Part shown: positions 21,976 through 31,108 of the stretch, one piece after another | Layout of the letters: each line of letters opens with the position of its first letter | Position numbering within the stretch: the first letter of the stretch is position 1 | From: Areca catechu | Lineage: Eukaryota; Streptophyta; Magnoliopsida; Arecales; Arecaceae | Assembly (NCBI GenBank): GCA_021397845.1 | Contig: CM038039.1 | Span: 6,565,731-6,629,730 of the forward strand | Direction of reading: 5' to 3' | DNA length: 64,000 bases | Made by a program: the position numbers and the translations under genes | Notes under the pieces: generated by a model | Seen by the model: only the letters and a program-made list of their open reading frames with translations | Databases searched by the model: none | What the model was told of the DNA's origin: nothing

Positions 21976-22126
21976 CCTAATGGAAGCTATAGAAAAGGAG
22001 GAAGACGGATGCGAGACTAACCTGGACTTCCGGTTTCCTAAAGGAGCTAGAGCAGCGGAGGAAAGAAGCACTTTCTCTCTCCAAACCCAGACGCGGCGGA
22101 AAATCCCTTTGGGCGTTCATCCCTCC

Positions 22127-22134
22127 CTTTTATA
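22127..22134 (-). promoter_or_regulatory. TATA box of the Tat-2 antisense gene
   Basis: The minus strand reads CTATAAAAGGGAGG, a near-perfect plant TATA box, about 150 bp before the Met at 21975. This suggests the antisense gene is transcribed from its own internal promoter rather than from the LTR. Confidence 0.55.
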
Positions 22135-22588
22135 GGCACCGGGTGGTGGCTTCCCAACGCCTCCCACATGCCGCGGCCTGACGGCAAGCGATGCGACCCC
22201 TGGGTTTGGTGAGAATCCGATGGGACGCACCGGATCGTATCCGGTAGCGATCCGCGTAACCATTGGAGCAATGGTGGATGGATTGCTTCAAGCACCGCTC
22301 CGACCGTTCGGATGCAGCCACGTGGTCCATGTCGCATCAGGAGTTCAACAGGTGCGCCTTCAGGACTAGTAGCCATAATGCACCGTACCAGCAATAACTG
22401 CCGCTCCTGCCGTCACCTATCCGGTGTTGACACCTGTCCAAGAGCAAAGAACGGAGCAGAAGATGGCCGGTCGCAGCATGCCGAATCGGATTCGCCATCA
22501 TCTTAAAGGCTGGCGCATTTATTACCAATTAATGCCCTCGTCCTTCGAGCCCAAGGGCTCACTCGAAGGGCAAGGGCAAGGGGGCAAC

Positions 22589-23393
22589 TATTATACCCCA
22601 CTGGCTAACCGTCTGAACCAAACCGCTTCAGGGGCCCGACCGACCCATTTCTACTAAAGTCCGTCGGCCCCTCCTGTTGAAGATCCGACGGACGTTCCCA
22701 GCCGGAGGTCCGATCCACTTCTACTGAGGTCCGTCGGCCCCTCCTATTGGTGACCCGATGGACGTTCCCTACCCAGGACCGACCCGCTGGAGTAGGAGTC
22801 CGATGGCCCGTTCCTGTTGATGTCTGGCCCACCGTTCTCTTTCGGAAGTCCGACCGACTAGAGTAGCGGTTCGACGGCCCGCTCCTGCTGAGATACGGCC
22901 CACTGCTCTCCTTCGGACACCCTCCTTCGGAGGATCGATTGGGCCTCTCGGTCGGCGTCCGACCGGCCCGCTGCAGGGTCTAAAGAAGTTCAGAAACCTC
23001 TTCTGTTGTAACGAACTCCTACCATATCAGCAGTACCGCTCCACTACTCCCACGATGCCGCCCTGTCCGAGCGCCACGTGGCCACCCTCCAGATCCTCCT
23101 AGGGGCAAATCGGTCCTTTTCGGACTCCTCCCTAACAGATTTTGCTTGGACAGTTCCGCGCCTATATAAGGTGCCCGGTGGATCCCGTTTTGAGCTAAGT
23201 ACACTTTTCCCTTTCAATACACTGCTTCTTTGATTCCTCCATTCTGTTGCCTTCAAGCTCCTGCTAATTTAAGCATCGGAGTGTCCACCGCCGGAACACC
23301 ACCAGTGTCTTGGGGACGTTGTTGCAGGTCGACCAAACGAGAAGAACTCCAACATAGCAGACCGAGCCCGGTCTAGGAGAAGTCGCTGCAACA
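22589..23393 (+). repeat. 3' LTR of Tat-2
   Basis: Begins TATTATACCCCACTGG (first dinucleotide TA instead of TG) after a purine-rich tract and ends GCTGCAACA before the target duplication CATTT. It differs from the left LTR at many scattered transitions, so the insertion is not recent. Confidence 0.92.
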
Positions 23394-23398
23394 CATTT
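23394..23398 (+). repeat. Target-site duplication of Tat-2 (CATTT, right)
   Basis: Exact copy of 12138-12142. Confidence 0.9.
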
Positions 23399-24440
23399 AT
23401 ATTGTACATATCCATACTAGTTTCTGCATATAATTATGTTATCCGTACATACCCTTATGCCTATGTATACATTGTTATGTGTAGCCATATGTGCAGTGAT
23501 ATATAAGTGTTTATAACTGCAAGGACCGGAAATCAAAAAAAAATGGAATTCAAGATGGATGTTAAGGTTCAGGATTTCTAGTTAATTTTTTAATTGAATT
23601 GACTAAAAGTTATAGTAAGGGACTAGCTATCGATTTTAATAAAAAGTTATTGTACAGTCAATAAGGGGGTATGCATAAAGATGAGGAACATCATACCCTA
23701 TTCTTTTCTTCGACCAGACGTTCTGTCCATTAATCCAATCATAGGAGATAGGCAAAGGCAGAGGCTGGTTGGCACCCAACTATTATTGAGAGAGATTTTT
23801 TTTAAAATTTTTTTGATAAGAAAAAAAAAAAGAGGAGGGGGGTTAACCCAGTGTAATTATCCCCTTCGGCTCCCGTCCTATTAGACAATGTTGGATATAA
23901 GAGAGATCTTAGGCATGGTATCCTTTGATACGAATAACTACTTTATATTGCTGGAAGAAAAAGAAAACCAAAAAAATATAAAAAAGGGTTAAAAAATAAA
24001 ACCTAGGACATCTCGTGCCTATCTTCTTGATCCATTGCGAAGGTGGGTTGTCATCACTCATTGCACTGAGTGCTGAGTGCTGCCATGCACGCATTAGGCT
24101 TGTGCAATGCCCCTCCTGAGCCCGCCCAGACCCGAAACAGGCCTAACCAGACCGCTTCTATTAGTAAAAAGTATCGTGTTAGGTGAGGGCCGTTTCCATC
24201 CTGCAACGCCTGCCTCCCACGTCAATTCACGTCACCAAACTTTTTGTGTTTTTTTTTTTTGGCAAAAGCCCCAAATTCCAAATGGCCTGCACAGCCCAGC
24301 AAAGATTCGTTTGCAAATGGTGGGTCCTCTACAGCCCAAAGTCTTTTGCCTCTCCGCCCGACGTCCCCCGCCCAAACGAAGAAACAAAGGCTTTTGGAGA
24401 GAGATTCTTGGGCAGACGGTGTCATGTCCAGTATTTGAGT
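23399..24440. other. Intron sequence of gene A, no gene seen
   Basis: Low-complexity, AT-rich sequence with A and T runs at 23791-23832 and 24247-24261. Short open frames on both strands have no recognisable motifs. I see no RNA gene. Confidence 0.5.
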
Positions 24441-26724
24441 GAGTCACGTGACTAGCTATATAAATTTTATAATATATTCTAAAAATTATATAAATTTTTT
24501 AAAAAATTCATTACAACTTCAATTTTAAATAATAATATTAATCACAATTCATAAAAAAATATCTAATGTGAAAAAATAATACAACTTGTATTTTATAAAT
24601 TCAGTCTTCCTTTAATTTTTTGATCGGTATTAATGACTATCTATCTATTTATTATTTTATTATAAATCCAATCCATAATCAAGTTCGAATATCGTGCATA
24701 ACTCTGAGAAGGAAGGAAAGTAGGGGTGTGAGCTTTACAGCCTAGTAAGAGTCTCCACTTACTCATACCAGTATAATACAATATAATTTAAAATTAATAG
24801 TAAATAGTGTCAAATAAAATATAAATCTCAAAATTTCATGTTAAGAGATCAAGATAATTCAAAATCAAAATATGCATAAATTTATACCAAATATTCATCT
24901 TATTCAAAAGTAAGATATCATATATCAACCACTATTAGCTTTTAGGGTTTTAGATTAATGGTGGTCACATTCCAGCCTGTGACTAGCAATTCAAGATCAA
25001 CCATGTACTAACTGTCCATGGCCAGGCTATTTCATGTATCATCCCTCCATGGCTTAACGATCCTACGTATTATCTACTCGTGGCTCGATAATTTCATGTA
25101 TTATCTACCCGTGGCTCGGTAATCCCATATATCATCTGTCCTTGGCTCGACAATCTCATGTATTAACTACCTGTGGCTCAGCGATCCCACGTTTTATCTA
25201 CTTGTAGCTTGGCAATTCCACGTATTATCTGTTCTTGACTCGGCTATTCTCTGTTTAACATGGCTAGTACAAATATCTTTTTCTTAATTATCAATTTATC
25301 AAATCTCAACCTGTCAAATTATATTCATTTCAAAATTCTCAATAACTGGTATCACAATCCAAATTATCCAAAAATAATCATGTTTTGATATGAATATGTC
25401 ATATAAAAAATATGAATAATAATACCAGTAATCATAAATGTCCATCATGAGAGATCAAGTCATATAATGCATAAATAACATACACATGATAATGCTCATG
25501 TCCAAAGAGCAAAATCATGTAGTGCAAAAACAAATACATAAATTGGTGATCGTCTCCAAAAATTTTTATCTCTATTGACGATAATCTTGATCATAATGTC
25601 TACTCGTCCATGCCTAGCATGTCCAATCAATCCATATGATTCCAACTCATTTTGATTTAGAAATCAAAACGTAAATCTCTTTGCCTTCAACTTTTTGTTT
25701 GAAAGATTTCTCCTTTGACTAGCTCAAAGTAGTTTGAGAAAGATCAGGATCTAGAGTGCTTGACAAGAATTAGTGTTGATATCGGCATGGTGGACAATCA
25801 TATACCGATATGGGGCCTTTACTAGGTCAATTTTGATCCATGGACAAGGAATCAAGGACTCCCATGTTAGAGTTTACATAGACTTTTAGAGATAAAAAGA
25901 GCAGAGAAAAACACATCAAATAGAGAAGGCAGCTTTAGATATTTGAACAAGGTGAAGGGAGACCAATAATGATATTAGTAGCTTGACGTTCAAACTTCAG
26001 CAATTACAATAACGATGACAACCATGATGGTGACTGATTATGGAGAGGAAGGCAAGAGTAAGTAACATAACAGAGCTTTGACATACAAGAATAGATATCT
26101 AACTATAAATCAGCCTAGGCTTTGCAATGGGGTCAGGAGAAATCTAAGAAGACCCTGCCCAAAGTCCATCCTAACCACTAACGTATGAATCAAGGGCTTG
26201 AGTTTAACCATTAGAAACAAGGGTTTTCATGTTTCTTGATCTAGTTATAGAAATCCATGAGACAACCACTATGGTGGTGGACGCCCTCCTATGCAAGTCT
26301 TTCCACGAAGGTCATGACGATAACAATAGCCATGTTAGCCGATGATGAAAAAGAATCAAAAAAATTAATCATAGATGGCTTTACCGAGTTCACATATACC
26401 ATGGTGATTTATCAATCCAAATCCATGTGATGACCACAATAATAAGGTCAAAGGAAGAAAAAGAAGGAAAGGTAGAGGGATTGCCTTGGTTCGATAAAGT
26501 CAAGATGGAGATTCCAACTACCGTTTCCAATGAGAAGGGCATCTGAAATTGCTAAAAAAAGGGGGGAGAAATCTAGTGATGATATTTTTCTTGGACTTAT
26601 TAGTGAGAGGCTTAGAGAGAAGAGGAAAGAGGATTTATAGGTCTATTATTAGGACTTTGCTAGAGTCTAGCATCCCCTAAAAATCCTCCTTTTAATGGGA
26701 TCAGGAGAGGAAAAGATAGATTCC
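24441..26724. repeat. Degenerate repeat-like AT-rich segment, possibly old LTR
   Basis: There is no coding potential. The stretch GGGTGTGAGCTTTACAGCCT followed by AGTAAG near 24724-24750 resembles the layout of Tekay-type LTRs in this window (TTTCCCTTAAACTCAGTAAG), and a short tandem array follows at 25002-25250. I cannot find paired ends, so this is only a suggestion that it is an eroded LTR or non-autonomous element. Confidence 0.35.
25002..25250. repeat. 31-bp tandem repeat, 8 copies
   Basis: The unit approximates CATGTATTATCTACCCGTGG followed by CTCGGTAATCC. Copies begin near 25002, 25033, 25064 and onward and differ at several positions each, so the array is old. Confidence 0.85.
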
Positions 26725-27899
26725 TGATGTGGCGACATCCGCTGACGTGGAGCACACGAGCGGCCATGATGATAGGAGACCCGCCACTCAGGTATGGCGG
26801 CCTAGCGAAGAGCTAAGGTTGGGCTCATTAGGCGAGCCCCCCGTCTGAGGTCAGTCTCCCTGCTGAGATCAAATTCCCAGCCGAGACCGGGCTCATTGGG
26901 CGAGCCCCCCGTTTGAGGTCAGCCTCCCTGTCAAGGCCAAGCTTATTGGGCGAACCCCCCGTCTGAGGTTAGCCTCCTTGCCGAGGTCAAGCTTCCAGCT
27001 GAAGCCAAGCTCACGAGGTGCACCCCTGTTTGAGGTCAGCTCCCAGCCGGGGCCATGCTCGTATCCCAAGGCAGAGTCCTAGGTACGAAGTTCCCGCTAG
27101 AAAGCAGATGTTCAAACATGCCACAGCAAAAGCCTAGCCACCTGCAACCTTCTGTAGGCGGCACCAGCCATACTAGAGGTACGATACGGGCATCCTCAAG
27201 CCCCAGGCCCGGTGGTATGCTGCCACGCCTACGGCCATACCACCAATGGCCGCCCACCACCGCGGCACAACACCCGGAGCCTTCCCAAGAGAGGAATCCA
27301 TCCAAGGCCCCAGGACCTGCAATGCCTAGGCAGTCCCTCTTGAAATAGAAGCGCCATTCCTATAAGAAGCAGGGGAGGAGAAAGAAGAAAGAGGGTTTTT
27401 TCTTTCCTGGGGGAGAAAAAGGAGTTTCTCTCCATCGAGAGAAAGGGGGAGTTTTCTTTCCTTCGGGAGAGAAAGGTTTTTTCCTTCGGGACAGGAGGTT
27501 TTTTCTTCCAGACTTCCTACCAAAAGGCAGGGAAGAACTTCCAGAGCCAGGGGAGGTCTGCATATTGGTGCATCCAGGGAGCTTCTCTGGGCTCCTTGAA
27601 ATCCCTTCTCGGAGAGAGTCTCGACCCCTCCTCCGGAGAGAAGGAGGAAGGTAAGGAAGGTAAGAATGCGGGGGAAGGTGAGGGAGAGGTAAGTCCCTGT
27701 TTCCCGCTCTCGATCCCTACTCTTTCCATTTCCTTTATATTTTTGTCTCGAATCACACCCTACCGACGGACGGGTCTCCTAAGTCCCACACTGCGGAGGA
27801 CTCTTCTATTTTTCTTGATCATTTCACTGACTTGATCGTCGAAGTATTCTCACCGGAATTCCGATCAAGCTGCAGACCATGACGTTCTTGGCGACAACA
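26725..27899 (+). repeat. Solo LTR (Tat-type termini) in the gene A intron
   Basis: Begins TGATGTGGCGACATCCGCTG and ends TTCTTGGCGACAACA. The flanks ATTCC (26720-26724) and ATTCT (27900-27904) match at four of five bases. The ends are those of the Tat-3 LTR and of the solo LTR at 43016-44637. No internal region is present, so it probably arose by LTR-LTR recombination. The 5' half holds GC-rich near-repeats (GGCGAGCCCCCCGTCTGAGG, about 26830-27040). Confidence 0.82.
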
Positions 27900-28098
27900 A
27901 TTCTCATGAGAGTCATTCTCTCACATCATAACAGGGACAATATAGGTGAAGTTGGTCCAAGGACTGGTCCGACCACTAACGGGCCAAACAGATCACTTAA
28001 AAAAAAAATTCTGGGTTATCACGGGAACTCTCATTTATTAAAACACAAACACAGAGAGAAGGGGGCGGAGGCCGGGGGGTAATTAAGAGGAGGCTTAC

Positions 28099-28248
28099 GC
28101 TGACGGCGGCCTGGCCGTTCCCGGTGCCGGCATCCCAGGCTAGCTTGTGATGGGTGGTGAGTGATGCGAGTTTGGCGAACCACTCTTTGGGATAGCTAGG
28201 CCTCGCTTCTGCATATATCGCCGCTTGCTTCACAAACAGCCAGGCCAT
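28099..28248 (-). CDS. Methyltransferase A, first exon
   Basis: Fifty codons from MAWLFVKQAAIYAEARPSYP to NGQAAVS. It includes LAWDAGTGNGQAA, the glycine-rich SAM-binding motif I (D-x-G-x-G-x-G) of class I methyltransferases. The exon ends at AGC before the donor GTAAGC. The next coding sequence in phase is the exon at 11825-11194, which completes motif I and the acidic loop that follows it. The start is the first Met, shortly after a GA-rich leader (minus-strand GAGAGAGAGAGAGG). The residues before motif I (YPKEWFAKLASL) also fit the family. It likely acts in the cytosol, with no signal peptide visible and the substrate unknown. Confidence 0.75.
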
Positions 28249-28302
28249 ATGACCTCTCTCTCTCTCTGTTTCAGCGTCGCTCGTCGCAGAAGAAATTTTC
28301 TA

Positions 28303-28309
28303 CTTATAG
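28303..28309 (-). promoter_or_regulatory. Possible TATA box of methyltransferase A
   Basis: The minus strand reads GGCTATAAGTAGAA about 55 bp before the ATG at 28248. Together with the GA-rich stretch just before the ATG, it would give a 5' leader of about 25-30 nt. A second AT-rich candidate (TTTATAATATATTA) lies near 28325-28340. Confidence 0.4.
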
Positions 28310-28818
28310 CCATACTTTCTGCAACATAATATATTATAAATGAGGTAATTTATGCCGCTACATCCTTCTTATGTAGCTGTCATTTATGACTCCGAGACGC
28401 TTACATGAGTTGTTTCTTATTCTTCTATCCATTCCATGAATTAAGTTCTTCTCTTCCGCAATGATGATAGCAGGGGTGACCTCATCATCGCCTTGCATGC
28501 CAAGTAATGCCTTGAAGGCATTGACCGCAATTAAATTCCTCTAAACCCAAAGTATCGCCTCCCAAATAATATTTTAAAAAATCTTAGGACTTCTAACAAT
28601 TTCAAGATTCAAATAGCAAGAATGTCTCTGCAATACCTCTTCACTGGAACTGAGGATCTCTAATTGGGTCCTGATGATCGCTTTATGCATGTACTTATGA
28701 TTTCTTTTTCAAATGGAACCTTGCTTCGGTTGGGTTTATTTGCGAGTGAAATAGGTCAGCATCCAAGCTTACCCAAATTTTTGATAGCACTAGAATTAAG
28801 TGCTGACGCCGTATCTTA
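28310..28818. other. Upstream region of methyltransferase A
   Basis: About 500 bp of unique-looking sequence between the gene A promoter and the chromovirus derivative that begins at 28824. I see no gene or repeat in it. Regulatory sites cannot be told from sequence alone. Confidence 0.4.
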
Positions 28819-28823
28819 GTTTG

Positions 28824-29017
28824 TGTCGTACGCCTCTATTCAGCATTGAATTTTTCACGTGCTGGAGCTAAAAAAAGCCCTTCCTAGCCGGCCATTTCAC
28901 CCACACAGACCAGCAACAAGTGTGTAAAATGTTGCTGCACCAAAAACCATATTGCGCTGCACCAAAACCAGCATTGTGCCCTTATGCACGCTTGCTGCCT
29001 TGTGTCCCCATACAAGA
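28824..29017 (-). repeat. Left LTR of deleted chromovirus, part 1
   Basis: Aligns with 40129-40325 of the right LTR (for example CCCTTCCTAGCCGGCCATTTC, and AACCAGCATTGTGCCCTTAT against AACCAGCATCGCGCCCTTGT). It is interrupted by the Tekay element at CAAGA and continues at 37996. Confidence 0.85.
29013..29017 (+). repeat. Target-site duplication of the Tekay element (CAAGA, left)
   Basis: CAAGA precedes the element and is repeated exactly at 37991-37995. The host sequence reads through as ACAAGACCTG, matching 40317-40326. Confidence 0.92.
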
Positions 29018-31073
29018 TGTCGCGCCCCAAACCCAAGACCAGGGCCAGTAGTGCAACAGACGGCCGTATGTTCTGGGAATTCAATATTTTCCAAGAACAT
29101 ACCAGGCCTGTACCAACCATTTCGTATAAAATAAATGAGTACCAGGCATTATATTAATAAAGCAAAAGTAGATAAGTAGATTCAATTGTCATAAAGCCAA
29201 ATGTCATACATTTATCATGATCTAATTTCATGAAATAAATAATAATAATAAAAAATAATGATAGTGTCCACTAGATCCTATGCCTCACTGATTGAATCCC
29301 TGGCCCATATGTTCCTCTGATCCTGAAAAAAAATGCAAGGGAAAAGAATGAGTTTCCCTTAAACTCAGTAAGTCATCACATGTCACAAATATATATTTTA
29401 CCATGAATCTAGAGTAATTCCATACATAGGAGCCACCAAAATATATATAAGCCAATTCCTATTATTAACCTTTTTATTTATTTTTCTGACAGAATACAAA
29501 AATTTTTTTAGGATGGCCATCCGAACACACTCACTTAGTCCCTCATACTATGGCCACGATCGGCCCGTGGCTCGCCCCAAAAGAGCCTAGACCCTGTGTC
29601 ACATGCCGCACACCGGACATGTGCCAGCGATAGCCCCGCTGGAGGCCCAAAAGGAATCTAGCTCTGAGTATCACACGAGGGACATGCTTCCCAGCATGGG
29701 CTAGAATAAAACAACTCCTGTGTCACATACCGCACGTCGGTCATGTGCCAGCGATAGCCCCATTGGAGGCCCAAAAGGAGTCTAGATCCTCGTGTAATCA
29801 TAGTCGGACTAGGGAGCAAATACAACTAACTCACCCCATGACTCGTTACATTTTAGCCTAAGGTTAAATTTCATAACGCATCAAGATATATGTATGTAGC
29901 ATGAACATAAACAATAAAATTTATTAACATGTCAAGTAAAGGGTTCACAGCATGCATGGCAAAATTTATTGGTGAGTGACAACTTACAGTTTCACCAACT
30001 CGGCACTAATCCTGATTTCCTAAGGAGGATGACGATCCTGCATCACAATTTATTTTGATTATTATTTAATATCATTAAATTAAAAAAAAATAAATCCCTT
30101 GAGGCAACCCCAAACAATGCCTTCCATTTTGCTGGTACAAGGTTGGCCCATTCAAGATAAAAGGCCTAGCCCAACAGGGCATGGCCCAACCAAGTCCGGC
30201 CCAACGAGCCCCGGCCCAGCCAAGCCCGGCCCAGCCCGGCCCGACCCAGCCAAGCCCGGCCCAGCCCGGCCCGGCCCGGCCAAGCCCGGCCCAGCCCGGC
30301 CCGCAACAGGCTTGGCCCAGCCAAGCCTGATCAAACCAAGCTTCCGTCCCCCCTTCGGCCAGGCGTTCGCCCGACCTCACGAGAGAAGCAGGGAGGATCG
30401 ACGGCGATCCTCCCGTCCGACCACCACGTCGACCACGCCGGAGAAGGAAGAGAGTCCGGCGACCCTTACGGTGGCCGTCCGACCGACGGCCGGCGAGCAC
30501 CGAGCCGGAGATGTCGCTTGCAACATCCCTAACGGCCGACCAACAGTTTCTTCCTCCTCCATCCCCCCCCCCCTTTCCGAGCAAGCGATGGGACAGCGGC
30601 GATCCCGCGATCGGCCGCCCAAAGACGGTTGCCGGAGAGGAGGAGTCCGGCGGCGGCTTCCTCACTGCCGGCCACCGCCCAAGGCTTCAACGGAGAGGAA
30701 AATCAGCCGGATTCTCCCCTCCGTCGAGCCGCACAAGCCTGCTACGCCCATACCAGGGAGAGAGAGAACTTACCGGCGAGAGGCGTCTCCGATCTCACGA
30801 CCTCCGGCGAAGGGCGTTCCGGCGAGGGCAGGATACTCGAGGAACCGTCGTCGCTCCACCACAGGAAAAAGCTCTCGGATCAACAGAGGTAATCCCCAGA
30901 GCCTTAAACCCGAGGAGAACCTTATCTCCCCCCCCTTCTCCGGCGGCAGCGTCGGATTTGTCCGGATTTCTCGCCGAAAAATCTGACCTGCCGAACCATA
31001 GGGGTTTTGAACTGAAGTCGGCAAGGGCTGCCGACTTCAGCCCAAATCCGGCCCAAAAGGACCGGTCCTCACA
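29018..31073 (-). repeat. 3' LTR of the Tekay element
   Basis: On the plus strand it starts TGTCGCGCCCCAAACCC and ends GGACCGGTCCTCACA. It contains a GGCCCAGCCAAGCCC-type minisatellite (about 30195-30305), longer by about 45 bp than in the other LTR. Long open frames on both strands at 30075-31146 are GC-rich, low-complexity by-products, present in both LTRs. Confidence 0.93.
30195..30305. repeat. GGCCCAGC/AAGCCC minisatellite in the Tekay 3' LTR
   Basis: Repeats of CCCGGCCCAGCC and CAAGCCCGGCCCAGC with variable spacing. The matching zone in the other LTR (about 37165-37222) is shorter. Confidence 0.85.
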
Positions 31074-31108
31074 TTCTCCCCACCTAAAAAAAATTTCGCC
31101 CTCGAAAT

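Larger units (their letters stand above)
12143..23393 (+). mobile_element. Tat-2: complete Ty3/gypsy Tat/Retand-like element with antisense gene
   Basis: An 11.25 kb element with LTRs of 800 and 805 bp and CATTT target duplications. The order is LTR, primer site, gag (from 13005), protease, RT, RNase H and integrase (to 18373). Then come a 46-bp tandem array, a 97-bp tandem array, a minus-strand gene (21975-19794), a purine-rich tract (AAGGGCAAGGGGGCAAC, about 22573-22588) and the 3' LTR. The antisense gene and hypervariable repeat zone are traits described for the Tat lineage of plants. Multiple stops and frameshifts make pol non-functional. It sits in the intron of methyltransferase A in the opposite orientation to the gene. 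Confidence 0.92.
11826..28098 (-). other. Intron of methyltransferase A, about 16.3 kb
   Basis: The donor on the minus strand is GTCAGC followed by GTAAGC, and the acceptor is ATGCAG followed by GTGGCC. Exon 1 ends QAAVS and exon 2 begins VAEHY, giving the family's usual continuity with phase 0. Almost all of the intron is transposon: Tat-2 (12143-23393), degenerate repeat (about 24440-26724) and a solo LTR (26725-27899). The remaining unique sequence is only about 300 bp beside each exon. The splice pairing is inferred from protein continuity, not from transcripts. Confidence 0.7.

Noticed and set aside
24107..24455. Overlapping frames of 64-111 codons on both strands
   Set aside because: No motif is present, and a T run and an A run interrupt the sequence. 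It lies in the gene A intron without splice signals that would join it.
27879..28082. Plus-strand frame near 27879-28082 as a gene
   Set aside because: It crosses the end of the solo LTR into the gene A intron and antisense of exon 1, and has no domain.
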